DNA of 64,000 bases from Streptomyces sp. R41 (GTDB taxonomy: Bacteria; Actinomycetota; Actinomycetes; Streptomycetales; Streptomycetaceae): positions 1,984,001-2,048,000 of the forward strand of contig NZ_CP163443.1 of the NCBI RefSeq assembly GCF_041053055.1, written 5' to 3'. The notes below the pieces were generated by a model that was not told the DNA's origin, ran no database searches, and saw only the letters and a program-made list of their open reading frames with translations. Positions 9,453-18,446 of this stretch are shown one piece after another (the first letter of the stretch is position 1; each line of letters starts with the position of its first letter). The translations under genes and the position numbers were made by a program.

Positions 9453-9497
9453 CCGCGGCGTGGGTGCGGGTGGGTGGGATTTTCGCCCCGTCCGCCC

Positions 9498-10685
9498 CTA
9501 CCCGGCCCGCGGCGCGAAGAGCTCCTCCTGTGCGCCGTCGCGGGCGGTGAGCAGCGCGCCGCGGAGCACCGCCCCACCGCCCAGCGCACTCGCGCGCACC
9601 TCCGTCGGAAGCGGCGACATCCGTGCGAGGCGTTCCTCCACCCGCGCGGCGAGTGCGACCCCGCCCGCCTGGCCGACCTCGCCGCCCAGGACCACGCAGC
9701 CGGGGTCCAGTACGGCGATGACGGAGGCGGCACCGATGGCGAGACGGTCGGCGAGGGCGTCGAGGAAAAGGGAGGAGGCCGGGGCGTCGGGGGTCGCCAC
9801 CGCCTCCCTCACCAGCGCCGCCGCGTGCGGTTCGTGCGGAGCCGGCTCCGCCACGACGCCGTACCGCGCCGCCAGCCCGGCGACCGCCGCCGATCCCGCC
9901 AGCGAGTGGAAGCCGCCCTCGCAGTCCGTCGCCGAGGGGAGGGTCGACGTGCCGGGAACGGGGAGGAAGCCGATTTCACCGGTGCCGCCGGAGGCCCCGC
10001 GGCGGAGCCGGCCGTCGAGGATCACCGCGGCACCGGTGCCGTGCCCCAGCCACAGCAGCACGAACGTGTCGCGGTCGCGCGCGGCGCCGTCGCGCTGTTC
10101 GGCGAGGGCGGCGAGGTTCGTCTCGTTCTCGACCAGGACACGGGCGGGCAGGCGCTCCTGAAGGGCGGCCACCAGGCGGCGGTGCCACTCGGGCAGGCCC
10201 GAGGAGTCACGGAGTTCCCCGGTGGCCGGGTCGATCAGACCGGGGGCTCCGATGCCGACCGTGTGCAGTCGCTCCGCCCCCGCCTCCTTCGCCGCGCGCT
10301 CCACCAGCGTGACCGCCTGCTCGACGGCGGGCCCCGTGCCGGTGTCGTCCGCGATGGGCACCGACGCCCGGGCCAGCTCCGCGCCGAGGAGATCGGAGAC
10401 GACGACGGAGACGCCCTCGGTGCGCACGTCGAGGGCGGCGAGGTGGGCCCGGTCGGCGACGATCCCGTACAAGCGGGCGTTCGGGCCGCGCCGCTGCTCC
10501 CCCGACTCCCCCACCACGGAGATCAGCCCAGCTGCCGTGAGGCGCTCGACGAGGTCGGCGACCGTGGGCCGGGACAGCCCGGTGAGCTGCTTCAACTGCC
10601 CGGCCGTCAAAGGGCCTTCCTGCTGGAGCAGGCTCAGGGCGAGCCGGTCGTTGATGGCCCGGGCGGTGCTGGGTGATGCGGGCAT
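9498..10685 (-). CDS. ROK-family transcriptional regulator
   Basis: 395 residues. Winged HTH about 1-65 (LTAGQLKQLTGLSRPTVADLVERL) followed by a ROK sugar-kinase-like domain (VGIGAPGLIDPATGEL; LRRGASGGTGEIGF). The ROK zinc motif (Cys-Gly-Cys-x-x-Gly-Cys) is not conserved: the region reads ATDCEGGFHSLAG, and Phe replaces the usual His after GEIG. It may therefore sense its ligand without the structural zinc. The ATG at 10685 follows GGAGGA; an upstream in-frame extension encodes only the 18-bp repeat. It is divergent from the MFS gene, which it probably controls. Confidence 0.88.
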   Translation of the reverse strand: MPASPSTARAINDRLALSLLQQEGPLTAGQLKQLTGLSRPTVADLVERLTAAGLISVVGESGEQRRGPNARLYGIVADRAHLAALDVRTEGVSVVVSDLLGAELARASVPIADDTGTGPAVEQAVTLVERAAKEAGAERLHTVGIGAPGLIDPATGELRDSSGLPEWHRRLVAALQERLPARVLVENETNLAALAEQRDGAARDRDTFVLLWLGHGTGAAVILDGRLRRGASGGTGEIGFLPVPGTSTLPSATDCEGGFHSLAGSAAVAGLAARYGVVAEPAPHEPHAAALVREAVATPDAPASSLFLDALADRLAIGAASVIAVLDPGCVVLGGEVGQAGGVALAARVEERLARMSPLPTEVRASALGGGAVLRGALLTARDGAQEELFAPRAG

Positions 10686-10697
10686 GCGGGGATCCTC

Positions 10698-10828
10698 CCA
10701 GATCACGGGTTCCTTCCAGCTCACGGGTTCCTCCCAGACCACGGCTTCCGCCCAGACCACGGGCTCTTCCCAGATCGTGGGCCCGTCCCAGACCAGATCA
10801 TGGGCTCTTCCCAGACCACGGGCTCCTC
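10698..10828. repeat. 18-bp tandem repeat (about seven units) upstream of the ROK gene
   Basis: CCAG-starting units recur exactly every 18 bases at 10698, 10716, 10734, 10752, 10770 and 10788. A last unit at 10811 is displaced by a five-base insertion. Typical units are CCAGATCACGGGTTCCTT and CCAGACCACGGGCTCTTC. On the minus strand 18 bp equals six codons, giving a degenerate (W-x-E-P-V-x) peptide in frame with the ROK gene. Confidence 0.9.
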
Positions 10829-10864
10829 CGGATGAGTGAGGGGCATGAACCCCCGGCCTTAAAT

Positions 10865-10904
10865 CCGCTATTTATCAGGCAGGGTTCCTGATAGTTTACA
10901 GCGG
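10865..10904. promoter_or_regulatory. Operator-like palindrome in the ROK/MFS divergent region
   Basis: Perfect inverted repeat TATCAGG (10873-10879) / CCTGATA (10887-10893) with a seven-base centre, nested in a wider imperfect dyad closed by CCGCT (10865-10869) and AGCGG (10900-10904). It is AT-richer than its surroundings and lies 38 bases before the MFS start. This size and position suit a ROK repressor operator; that assignment is inference. Confidence 0.55.
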
Positions 10905-10941
10905 CAGTACGGGGAGGACGTCCGGGAGGGGCAGCGGCACC

Positions 10942-12153
10942 ATGGGTGAAGTGGTCTACGACATGCGCGAGCTGAAGCGGGCCCGGTACGCCGTGGCCGC
11001 CGTGTTCGCGGTGCACGGCGCGGTGACGGGCTCGTTCGCGACCCGCGTGCCCTGGATCCAGGACCACGCCTCCGTCGGCGCGGGCCAACTGGGCCTCGCC
11101 CTCTCCTTCACGGCGTTCGGCGCCTCCGTCTCCATGCCGCTGGCGGGGCGTATCAGCCATCGCTTCGGATCCCGCTCGGCGCTGCGCGGGCTGATCGCCC
11201 TGTGGACGCTGGCCCTGATCCTGCCGTCCCTCGCGCCCAACCTGCTCACTCTGTGCCTGGCGATGTTCACCTACGGCGCCACGGCGGGCATGGCCGACGT
11301 CGCCATGAACGCGCTGGGCGTCGAGATCGAGCGGCGGCTCGACAAGTCGATCATGTCCGGGCTGCACGGTATGTGGAGCGCGGGCGCCCTGATCGGCTCG
11401 GCCGCGGGCACGCTGGCCGCGCACCTGGGCTCGGACGCCCGCCTGCACCACGCATTGGCCGCAGCGGCCCTCACGCTCCTCGGGGTGCTCGCCTGTCGAT
11501 GGGTGCTCGATCTGCAGCCCGCCGAGGACGAGGAGCCGCCGCCGAGGTTCGCGCTGCCGCCCAAGTCGGCCCTCCTCATCGGCGCGGTCGGTTTCTGCGC
11601 GGTGTTCGCGGAGGGCGCGAGCCTGGACTGGTCGGCGGTCTACCTGCGGGACCAGCTGGATTCCTCGGCAGGTCTCGCGGCGGCGTCGACGACAGGCTTC
11701 ATGCTGACCATGGCGCTGGCCCGGCTGGCCGGCGACACGGTGGTGAACCGCTTCGGCGCCCTGCGCACCGTACGGGCGGGCGGAGTCCTGGCCGTGGCCG
11801 GGGGGCTGCTCATCGTCGTCGCGAACCAGCCCGCGGTGGCGATGGGCGGGTTCGCCCTGCTGGGCCTCGGCATCGCCGTCGTCGTCCCCCTCTGCTTCGC
11901 CGCGGCCGGGCGCAGCGGCCCCAACCCCAGCCAGGCCATCGCGGGCGTCGCCACCATCACGTACACCTCGGGTCTGGTCGCGCCGGGCGCGATCGGCACG
12001 CTGGCGCAGGCGACGAGCCTGGTGGTGTCGTTCGGGCTGGTCACGGTGCTGGCGTGCGGGCTCGTCGCGTTCGCGGGCGTGCTGCGCGCGGGCGACCGCA
12101 ACCGGCCGAAGGTCAGCCCCGCGAGCGCAGCAGTTCCCGACCCAAGGCCCTGA
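10942..12153 (+). CDS. MFS transporter (YbjJ/fucose-permease-like)
   Basis: 403 residues with about twelve hydrophobic segments and the cytoplasmic loop-2 signature GRISHRFGSR near residues 69-78. The opening region (VHGAVTGSFATRVPWIQD) is typical of the YbjJ-like subgroup. ATG at 10942 follows GGAGGGG at ten bases; a later ATG at 10963 has no site. Control by the divergent ROK regulator through the palindrome at 10865-10904 is likely. Ligand unknown; ROK linkage hints at a sugar or sugar-like compound. The 3' end overlaps the convergent thioesterase gene by 41 bases. Confidence 0.85.
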   Translation: MGEVVYDMRELKRARYAVAAVFAVHGAVTGSFATRVPWIQDHASVGAGQLGLALSFTAFGASVSMPLAGRISHRFGSRSALRGLIALWTLALILPSLAPNLLTLCLAMFTYGATAGMADVAMNALGVEIERRLDKSIMSGLHGMWSAGALIGSAAGTLAAHLGSDARLHHALAAAALTLLGVLACRWVLDLQPAEDEEPPPRFALPPKSALLIGAVGFCAVFAEGASLDWSAVYLRDQLDSSAGLAAASTTGFMLTMALARLAGDTVVNRFGALRTVRAGGVLAVAGGLLIVVANQPAVAMGGFALLGLGIAVVVPLCFAAAGRSGPNPSQAIAGVATITYTSGLVAPGAIGTLAQATSLVVSFGLVTVLACGLVAFAGVLRAGDRNRPKVSPASAAVPDPRP

Positions 12154-12577
12154 ACCGGTCACTCCACGGCGTCGGGCGCAGCGTCCCGGCGTCGAGCCGG
12201 ACGAGCACCCTGGTGCCGTGCGCGTACGTCACCGAGCCGTCGGCCGAGCAGAAGCGGAAGCCGTACGTCAGTCCGGTGTTCCCGAGCCGCTCCAGCCAGA
12301 GGTGGACGGCGTAGGCGCCGGGCCGGTTGATCGGAGCCTCGTAGCTGATCCGCAACTCCTTGACGGCGTTGCAGAAGTCGCCCGCCGCCTCCCAGTCGCC
12401 CTCGAAGCCGCCGAAGCCGCGCTCGTTCCACAACGCGGTCCAGGCACGCTCGACCATCACGGGGTAGCGGGCGTTGTGCAGCAGCCCGAGCGCGTCCAGG
12501 TCGTCGAAGTGGACGGTCACGGGAATCAGCCGCCCGTAGGCAAGCACGGGGGCGGCGGGTGGTGCTTCGGCGGTCAC
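12113..12577 (-). CDS. Acyl-CoA thioesterase-like hotdog protein
   Basis: 154 residues, single hotdog domain of the 4HBT type (HFDDLDALGLLHNARYPVMVE has the Asp-x-x-Gly-x-x-x-Asn/His-like catalytic region). Such enzymes hydrolyse acyl-CoA thioesters; chain preference cannot be told. GTG at 12577 has AGGAG at eight bases and is preferred over a GTG at 12619. It converges on, and overlaps, the MFS gene. Confidence 0.82.
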   Translation of the reverse strand: MTAEAPPAAPVLAYGRLIPVTVHFDDLDALGLLHNARYPVMVERAWTALWNERGFGGFEGDWEAAGDFCNAVKELRISYEAPINRPGAYAVHLWLERLGNTGLTYGFRFCSADGSVTYAHGTRVLVRLDAGTLRPTPWSDRFRALGRELLRSRG

Positions 12578-12700
12578 GGGCGGGGCTCCTGAGGGTGCCG
12601 GACGGGACGGTGGGGACACCCCATCCTAAGCAACCGCTCAGGAGCCCCTGTCTGTGCGGGGCTCGACGACCCTCTGGTCGCCCTGCTCCTCCTGCGCAGG

Positions 12701-13966
12701 TCAGCCCGCGATCGAGTCCAGCTGCTCCGCCGCCGGTCGCAGCGCCCACAGGTCACCGCCGGGCGGCGTTTCGAGCTTCGGCACGGCTGCCTTCGCGGCC
12801 CTGTCCCCCGCGTCGGCGGCCGCGTGCACGACGTCGCTCGCCGCGAACCGGTGGAACTCCAGCTCCGGGTGGGCCCACGGCTCGGCGCCCGTCGCCGCGG
12901 GCAGCAGATAGTCGACCGCCTTGAACAGGCTCTGGCCGTCCGGCCCTTCGTACGACCAGAGGTTCACGCCGACATGCCGGCCGATGGCGGCGAGCCGGGT
13001 GTACGCCACCAGGTCGAAGGTCGAGTAGTGCCAACTGCGGGTGCGGGCCAGCTCCTGGGGCTGACTGCCGTCGGCGGCGATCTGCGGGTCGATGCGCAGG
13101 GCGCGCGCGTCGAGGACGGTGCGCCGGGCGAGGTCCTTGTCGCCGGTCGCGTAGGCCAGTGCGGCGAGCTGCATGTCGTAGAAGGTGCCGTGGTTGTTCT
13201 TGGCGGCGCCCTCCTCCTTGCCGAATGCGCTGTTCGCCAGCCAGTCGCGGAAGTCGGTGTTCCAGGCGAGCATCGCGGTGCGGTCGCTCTTGGACCAGCC
13301 GGGGGCGCCCGTCTCCAGGATCGCGATGGCGTCCAGGACGCTGGTGTAGGACTGCGAGAAGTCGATGATGCCGATGGCCCGGCCGTCGTACTTGCAGGGG
13401 ATGAACTGCCCGTGGTTCAGGTTCGGGTTCATCCGGGTGTCCGGGGCCAGGAACCAGGTGCGCAGGACGGAGGCGGCCTTCTCGGCGTACTGCTTCTTGC
13501 CCGTGTAGTACCAGGCCAGCGAGAGGTCGTAGGACGAGTCGAAGACCTTCTCGACGTCCTGGCGGTCGGTGCCGGTGTCGACCTCGGGATTGCGCTGGCC
13601 GTCACGCTGGACGTAGGGGCAACCCCAGGGGTTGTCGGCGGTCTTGGGCTGCGAGGGCCACCAGTACGGGGCCTGGCTGAGGTAGTCGTGGACGTCGCCG
13701 CCGGGTGCGGGCTTCGGCTTGTCGACGACCGTCCAGGGGCCCTGGTTCAGCCAGTTGTCGGCGCGGGCCGTCAAATCCTCGAGCGTGCGCTTGAGTTGGG
13801 GATCACCGCGATCCAGACGCTCCTTCGTCTGCTGCAGCCGCGCGCCGTCGAGCACCGCGGTCCTGGGGACTTTCGGCGCGGCATGGGCAACGGCGGAGGG
13901 AACGACGGCGGACGCGAGGGCGACCACGGCCGCAAGGACCACACCCAGACGGGGTCTTGCACTCAT
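12701..13966 (-). CDS. Secreted alginate-lyase-family protein
   Basis: 421 residues. Signal peptide about 1-29 (hydrophobic core LGVVLAAVVALASAVVPSAV, then AHA-A). The rest matches the alpha/alpha-barrel alginate lyase family, with YWWPSQP, NHGQFIPCKYDGRA and the conserved NNHGTFYDMQ region thought to be catalytic. Probably cleaves uronic-acid polysaccharides outside the cell; actual substrate is unproven since many Streptomyces members are untested. No other polysaccharide-degradation genes adjoin it. A palindrome at 13988-14000 is just upstream. Confidence 0.88.
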   Translation of the reverse strand: MSARPRLGVVLAAVVALASAVVPSAVAHAAPKVPRTAVLDGARLQQTKERLDRGDPQLKRTLEDLTARADNWLNQGPWTVVDKPKPAPGGDVHDYLSQAPYWWPSQPKTADNPWGCPYVQRDGQRNPEVDTGTDRQDVEKVFDSSYDLSLAWYYTGKKQYAEKAASVLRTWFLAPDTRMNPNLNHGQFIPCKYDGRAIGIIDFSQSYTSVLDAIAILETGAPGWSKSDRTAMLAWNTDFRDWLANSAFGKEEGAAKNNHGTFYDMQLAALAYATGDKDLARRTVLDARALRIDPQIAADGSQPQELARTRSWHYSTFDLVAYTRLAAIGRHVGVNLWSYEGPDGQSLFKAVDYLLPAATGAEPWAHPELEFHRFAASDVVHAAADAGDRAAKAAVPKLETPPGGDLWALRPAAEQLDSIAG

Positions 13967-13987
13967 CGAGCACTCCGATCAGAAATG

Positions 13988-14000
13988 TGAACGCAGTTCA
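13988..14000. promoter_or_regulatory. Short palindrome upstream of the alginate-lyase-like gene
   Basis: TGAAC-GCA-GTTCA, perfect 5-bp arms, centred 28 bases before the lyase ATG and in the divergent region with the NCS2 permease. Similar dyads serve IclR/GntR-type repressors, but no such regulator adjoins. Low-confidence operator. Confidence 0.3.
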
Positions 14001-14087
14001 TGAGTAGGACCGTGCGAGCGTAGGGCGGCTGGTTACCCCTGACAATGGTCCGGACAGATTCACGTACAGAGAAAGCGAAGCCTCACC

Positions 14088-15482
14088 ATGGACCTCGGCG
14101 TGCGATGGAAACTGCACGGCGACGGGCGCACGCCCGCCCCCGGAGCGGTCGTCCGCCCCGATGAACGCCTCTCCTGGCCCCGTACGGTCGGGCTCGGCGC
14201 CCAGCACGTGGTGGCCATGTTCGGGGCGTCCTTCGTCGCACCCGTCCTCATGGGCCTCGACCCGAACCTCGCGATCATGATGTCCGGCGTCGCGACGGTC
14301 ATCTTCCTGCTCGCGACGCGCGGCCGCGTGCCCAGCTACCTCGGCTGCTCGCTCTCCTTCGTGGGCGTCGCCGCCGTGATTCGGGCGCAGGGCGGCACCA
14401 GCGCGACGGTGACCGGCGCGGTGTTCGTGGTCGGCATCGCCCTGTTCCTGGTGGGGCTCGCCGTGCAGCGTTTCGGGGCCCGGATCATCCATGCCACGAT
14501 GCCGCCGATCGTCACCGGCGCGGTCGTCATGCTGATCGGCTTCAATCTCGCGCCCGTGACCGCGTCCACGTACTGGCCGCAGGACCAGTGGACTGCGCTG
14601 CTGGTGATGCTGTTCACCGGCCTGGCCGTGGTCTGCCTGCGCGGCTTCTGGTCACGCATCGCGATCTTCCTCGGTCTGGTCTTCGGGTACGGGATCTCCT
14701 GGGCCTTCGACCGGATCTTCGGCAAGATCCACTCGGTGGACGCGAGCGGCAAGCTCACGGACCACTGGCGCCTGGACCTCTCCGGCGTCGGCAAGGCCGA
14801 CTGGATCGGGCTGCCGTCCTTCCACGGCCCGTCGTTCCAGTGGTCGGCGATCCTCGTAGCGCTGCCGGTCGTGATCGCGCTGGTCGCCGAGAACGCCGGT
14901 CACGTCAAGGCCGTCGGCGAAATGACCGGCGTCCGGCTGGACGACAAGCTGGGCACCGCGATCTCCGCGGACGGCGTCGGCTCGATGCTCTCCACCGCGG
15001 TCGGCGGCCCGCCGAACACGACGTACTCCGAGAACATCGGCGTGATGGCCGCCACCCGCGTCTACTCGACCGCCGCCTACTGGACCGCCGCGGGCTTCGC
15101 CCTCCTCTTCGGCGTCTGCCCCAAGTTCGGCGCGGTCGTGGCGGCGATCCCGGGCGGCGTCCTCGGCGGCATCACCGTGATCCTGTACGGCATGATCGGC
15201 CTGCTCGGCGCCCAGATCTGGCTCAACGCGCGGGTCGACCTGCGCAACCCGCTGAATCTGGTGCCGGCCGCCGCGGGCATCATCATCGGCATCGGCAACG
15301 TCACCATGAAGTTCACGGACACCTTCTCGCTGAGCGGCATCGCCCTCGGCACCCTCGTCGTGATCACCGGCTACCACGCGCTGCGGGCGATGGCTCCGGC
15401 CCACCTCAAGACGCAGGAGCCGCTGCTGGACGAGGGCACCTCCTCGTACGACGAGGTCGAGGATCAGCGCGCCAGCTCATAG
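14088..15482 (+). CDS. NCS2 uracil/xanthine-type permease
   Basis: 464 residues with 12-14 hydrophobic segments; nucleobase:cation symporter-2 family. Signatures are LGAQHVVAMFGASFVAP (early helix), AENAGHVKAVGEMTG (helix 8 substrate site with Glu) and GGPPNTTYSENIG (helix 10). The pattern is nearer uracil permeases (UraA/PyrP/RutG) than xanthine or urate carriers. The ribosome site is weak. Its 3' end overlaps the convergent GH6 gene by 19 bases. Confidence 0.9.
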   Translation: MDLGVRWKLHGDGRTPAPGAVVRPDERLSWPRTVGLGAQHVVAMFGASFVAPVLMGLDPNLAIMMSGVATVIFLLATRGRVPSYLGCSLSFVGVAAVIRAQGGTSATVTGAVFVVGIALFLVGLAVQRFGARIIHATMPPIVTGAVVMLIGFNLAPVTASTYWPQDQWTALLVMLFTGLAVVCLRGFWSRIAIFLGLVFGYGISWAFDRIFGKIHSVDASGKLTDHWRLDLSGVGKADWIGLPSFHGPSFQWSAILVALPVVIALVAENAGHVKAVGEMTGVRLDDKLGTAISADGVGSMLSTAVGGPPNTTYSENIGVMAATRVYSTAAYWTAAGFALLFGVCPKFGAVVAAIPGGVLGGITVILYGMIGLLGAQIWLNARVDLRNPLNLVPAAAGIIIGIGNVTMKFTDTFSLSGIALGTLVVITGYHALRAMAPAHLKTQEPLLDEGTSSYDEVEDQRASS

Positions 15483-16645
15483 GCGTACTCCGCCGAGAAG
15501 GTTCCCGGCGTGCCCTTGCAGCCGTCCGACTCGCCCGGCAGCTTCACCCACAGATAGGCGTCGATCCTGGCTTCCCCGGTGCTCAGGGTCGGCGCCTTGC
15601 CGATCTTCCGGCCCGCCGGATCGCACCACTCGCCGTCGGACGGGGCTCCGTTGCCGTTCCGGCTGGTGTCGATGACGGCGCCCAGGCTCGCCGGGCCGCC
15701 GAGAGCGGACAGCACCTGTCGGGCGTACGCGATCTCGTCGCTCGTACGGTGGAAATTGGACACGTTGGTGAAGATGCCGTCGGAGGAGGCGGGTGAGGCG
15801 GCACCCGCCTGGTCGAGCAGCGAGGCCTGTTTGGCGGGCGGGTTCCAGTCGGAGTGGCCGGCGTCGTAGTAGACCCGGGCCTTGGGGTTCGCGGCTTTCA
15901 AGACGCGGCCCGCGCGGGCCAACGAGGCGAAGCGGTCGGCCTGTTCGCCCTCGGTGAGGCAGTCGGACTGGGCGATCGAGTCGGGCTCCAGGATGACGAT
16001 GACCTCGCCGGATCCCAGCCCCGCCGCGAAGTTGTCGATCCAGCCGTCGTACGCGGCGAGGTCGGGCGCCCCTCCCTCCGAGGCGCCGCCACAGTCGCGC
16101 TGCGGGACGGCGTACGCCACGACGACCGGGACCCGGCCCTGCACGGCGGCGGCCGACGTCACCGCCCTGACCCGTGCGGTGATGGTGGACGGCGTGAAGT
16201 CCGCGAACCAGACCGCGGCCGGGCGGTCGGCTATGCGGGACTCGATCACATCGCGCCGGGCGTCGCCGGGATGGGCCTCGACCCAGTCGAGGACCTGGGA
16301 GTCGGGGTGGCGGTAGAGCAGGGCGGAGGCGGCCACGGTCTGCTGCTTCTTCTTGCTCGCGGAGGGCTTCGGGCTGGGCTTCGGGGACGCAGACTTCACA
16401 GGGGACGGCGAGGCCGACGTGGGCGACGGCGTCGGCACCGCGGGCAGCGGCTGGAGACTGGGCGAGCGGCTCACCAGCGGTTTGGCGTCGTCGGAGGAGC
16501 GCCCGTCGTCGAGCGCGGACACCATCCCGGTCACCGCGCCGACCGCGACCACGACCGAGGCCGCCGCGACCATGGCACCGCGCCGGGCGGCACGCCTGCG
16601 CTCGGCCCTGCGCGCGGCCAGGCGCTGGGCACGTAAGCCTGACAC
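15464..16645 (-). CDS. Membrane-anchored or secreted glycoside hydrolase family 6 protein
   Basis: 393 residues. A basic N-terminus and one hydrophobic segment (about 25-45, VAAASVVVAVGAVTGMVSAL) precede a Ser/Pro/Lys-rich linker (about 60-105) and a GH6 catalytic domain. GH6 landmarks: the acid-Asp motif QRDCGG, VILEPDSIA, YYDAGHSDW, IDTSRNGNG and AYLWVKLPGESDGC. Enzymes of this family cut beta-1,4-glucans with inversion. There is no carbohydrate-binding module, and the N-terminus may be an uncleaved anchor. GTG at 16645 chosen for the GGGGGGAG six bases upstream. Confidence 0.87.
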   Translation of the reverse strand: MSGLRAQRLAARRAERRRAARRGAMVAAASVVVAVGAVTGMVSALDDGRSSDDAKPLVSRSPSLQPLPAVPTPSPTSASPSPVKSASPKPSPKPSASKKKQQTVAASALLYRHPDSQVLDWVEAHPGDARRDVIESRIADRPAAVWFADFTPSTITARVRAVTSAAAVQGRVPVVVAYAVPQRDCGGASEGGAPDLAAYDGWIDNFAAGLGSGEVIVILEPDSIAQSDCLTEGEQADRFASLARAGRVLKAANPKARVYYDAGHSDWNPPAKQASLLDQAGAASPASSDGIFTNVSNFHRTSDEIAYARQVLSALGGPASLGAVIDTSRNGNGAPSDGEWCDPAGRKIGKAPTLSTGEARIDAYLWVKLPGESDGCKGTPGTFSAEYAYELAR

Positions 16646-16746
16646 GTACTGCTCCCCCCACTCCCGCCACGGTTGCGTTCCCCCGTTCTGGGGATGCGTC
16701 CGGCCCGGCGGCACTCCGGCCAGCCTAGGACTGGGACGCTGCCCCC

Positions 16747-17421
16747 ATGGCGCAGTTGGCACAGTTGATTACTCCCGTGGACACGGTCGTCTCCCGTATG
16801 CGTGCCCTGGACGCGACCCTGCCCGAGCGGGACGGGGTCGCGGTCTTCAACCGCGTCTACCTCGCCGTCACCGAGGAGGTCGACCGGCGTCTGGACGCCG
16901 GCGAGTTCCCGGATGCCGAGGCCGCGATCACGCTGGACGTACGGTTCGCGGAGCGCTATCTGACGGTGGCCGAGCAGGGGTGCGCGCCCGCCTGCTGGCG
17001 GCCACTGCTGCAGTTCCGGCGCCATCCCGGTGTACGTCCGCTGCAGTTCGCGCTCGCGGGCATCAACGCGCACATCGGGCACGATCTGGCGCTGGCCGTG
17101 GTGGACACCTGTCGTACGCTCGGCTGCGAACCCGCCGATCTGGAGGACGAGTTCGAACGCGTGGGCGACCTCCTCGTCTCGATGGAGGAACGCATCCGCG
17201 AAGATCTGATGCCAGGCCCCGACCTGCTCCAGATCGCCGACCCGCTCACCCATCTGCTCGGCTCCTGGAGCCTGGAGCGGGCGCGCGACGCCACCTGGTC
17301 GGCGGCGCGGGCCCTGTGGGCGCTGCGCGGCCTGCCCGACCTGGCCGAGGAGTTCGGCACCCGCCTCGACGCGGCGGTGGGCTTCGCCGGCCGGATGCTG
17401 CTCACTCCGCTGCCGGACTGA
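16747..17421 (+). CDS. DUF5995-like hypothetical protein
   Basis: 224 residues, mainly helical, no signal peptide or membrane segment. INAHIGHDLALAV near residue 101 carries conserved-looking His and Asp residues like a metal-binding helix. I associate it with the DUF5995 family by length and this segment; function unknown. Single gene, divergent from the GH6 gene. Confidence 0.7.
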   Translation: MAQLAQLITPVDTVVSRMRALDATLPERDGVAVFNRVYLAVTEEVDRRLDAGEFPDAEAAITLDVRFAERYLTVAEQGCAPACWRPLLQFRRHPGVRPLQFALAGINAHIGHDLALAVVDTCRTLGCEPADLEDEFERVGDLLVSMEERIREDLMPGPDLLQIADPLTHLLGSWSLERARDATWSAARALWALRGLPDLAEEFGTRLDAAVGFAGRMLLTPLPD

Positions 17422-17509
17422 TCCGGCCACATCACCGCGTAGACCGCGGAACGTGGCGTAGTAAGCGATACGTTGCTGATCGATACGCCTGATGCAAAGG
17501 AGCACCAGC

Positions 17510-18439
17510 ATGGCCACTCGGCTCGGCCTGAGTCTTCCGCAGACGCACCAGTACGACATCGGACGCGACGTGCCGGACGTGGCGCGCGCGGCCGAGGAGA
17601 TCGGTTACGAGAGCCTGTGGGTGTTCGAGCGCGTCCTGTTCCCCGAGCCCGCGACGCAGGGGCTGTACGGCATGCCGGGAGTGCCCTGGCCCGAGGCGTA
17701 CCGCGGACTCGCCGAACCGCTGGTGACGCTGACCCTGGCCGTCCCGGCCACACGTCGGGCGCGGCTCGGCACGAGTGTCCTGGTCGCCCCGCTGCACGGC
17801 CCGTTCCAGCTGGCCAGGACCCTCGGCACGCTGGACGCGGCGAGCGGTGGCCGGATCGTGGCGGGCTTGGGCACGGGCTGGTCGCTCGACGAGTACGCGG
17901 CGGCGGGGGTGGCCCCCTTCGAGGAGCGCGGCCAGATCCTGGACGAGGTCCTCGACGTGTGCCGCGCGGTGTGGGGCCCCGACCCGGTGCGGTACGAGGG
18001 CCGGCTGACCAAGATCGCGTCTGCCGTGGTCGCCCCGAAGCCCGCCCGGCCGATCCCGATCCTGCTGCCCGCCTTCACCAAGAAGGCACTGTCCCGGCTC
18101 GTCGAGCGCGGCGACGGCTGGATGCCGGTGGCCATGGGGGCCGAGCAGCTCGCCACGCAGTGGCAAGGGGTGCGGAACTTCGCGGCCGAGCGAGGGCGGA
18201 CGGAGCCGATCGAGTCGGTGGCGCGGGTGAACCTCCAGTACACGGCCAAGGCGTACGACGGCTCTGACCGCGCCCCCTTCCAGGGCAGCATCGACCAGAT
18301 CGTGACCGACCTCGCGGCCCACGCCGAGGTCGGCCTCGACGAGTTCTTCCTCGACTTCGGCGACAGCCCGCGGGACGCCCAGGAGCTCAAGGACCTGGCC
18401 GCCGAGGTGTACACGGCGGCCAGGGCGGCCGGAGTCTGA
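17510..18439 (+). CDS. LLM-class F420-dependent oxidoreductase
   Basis: 309 residues, TIM-barrel of the luciferase-like family. Features: LGLSLPQTHQY start, LGTSVLVAPLHGPFQLARTLGTLD (flavin/F420 strand-helix), and GRIVAGLGTGWSLDEYAAAG. This subgroup normally uses F420 rather than FMN. ATG at 17510 follows AAAGGAG at seven bases; the ATG at 17492 precedes that site and is rejected. Substrate unknown. It faces the lysine-monooxygenase gene convergently. Confidence 0.85.
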   Translation: MATRLGLSLPQTHQYDIGRDVPDVARAAEEIGYESLWVFERVLFPEPATQGLYGMPGVPWPEAYRGLAEPLVTLTLAVPATRRARLGTSVLVAPLHGPFQLARTLGTLDAASGGRIVAGLGTGWSLDEYAAAGVAPFEERGQILDEVLDVCRAVWGPDPVRYEGRLTKIASAVVAPKPARPIPILLPAFTKKALSRLVERGDGWMPVAMGAEQLATQWQGVRNFAAERGRTEPIESVARVNLQYTAKAYDGSDRAPFQGSIDQIVTDLAAHAEVGLDEFFLDFGDSPRDAQELKDLAAEVYTAARAAGV

Positions 18440-18446
18440 ACCCCGG

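Noticed and set aside
10698..10828. CRISPR array
   Set aside because: The 18-bp units are contiguous with no spacers and no cas genes nearby.
16646..16762. Longer start for the GH6 protein
   Set aside because: Pro/Gly-rich, no ribosome site, and it would overlap the divergent gene; GTG 16645 has a clear site.
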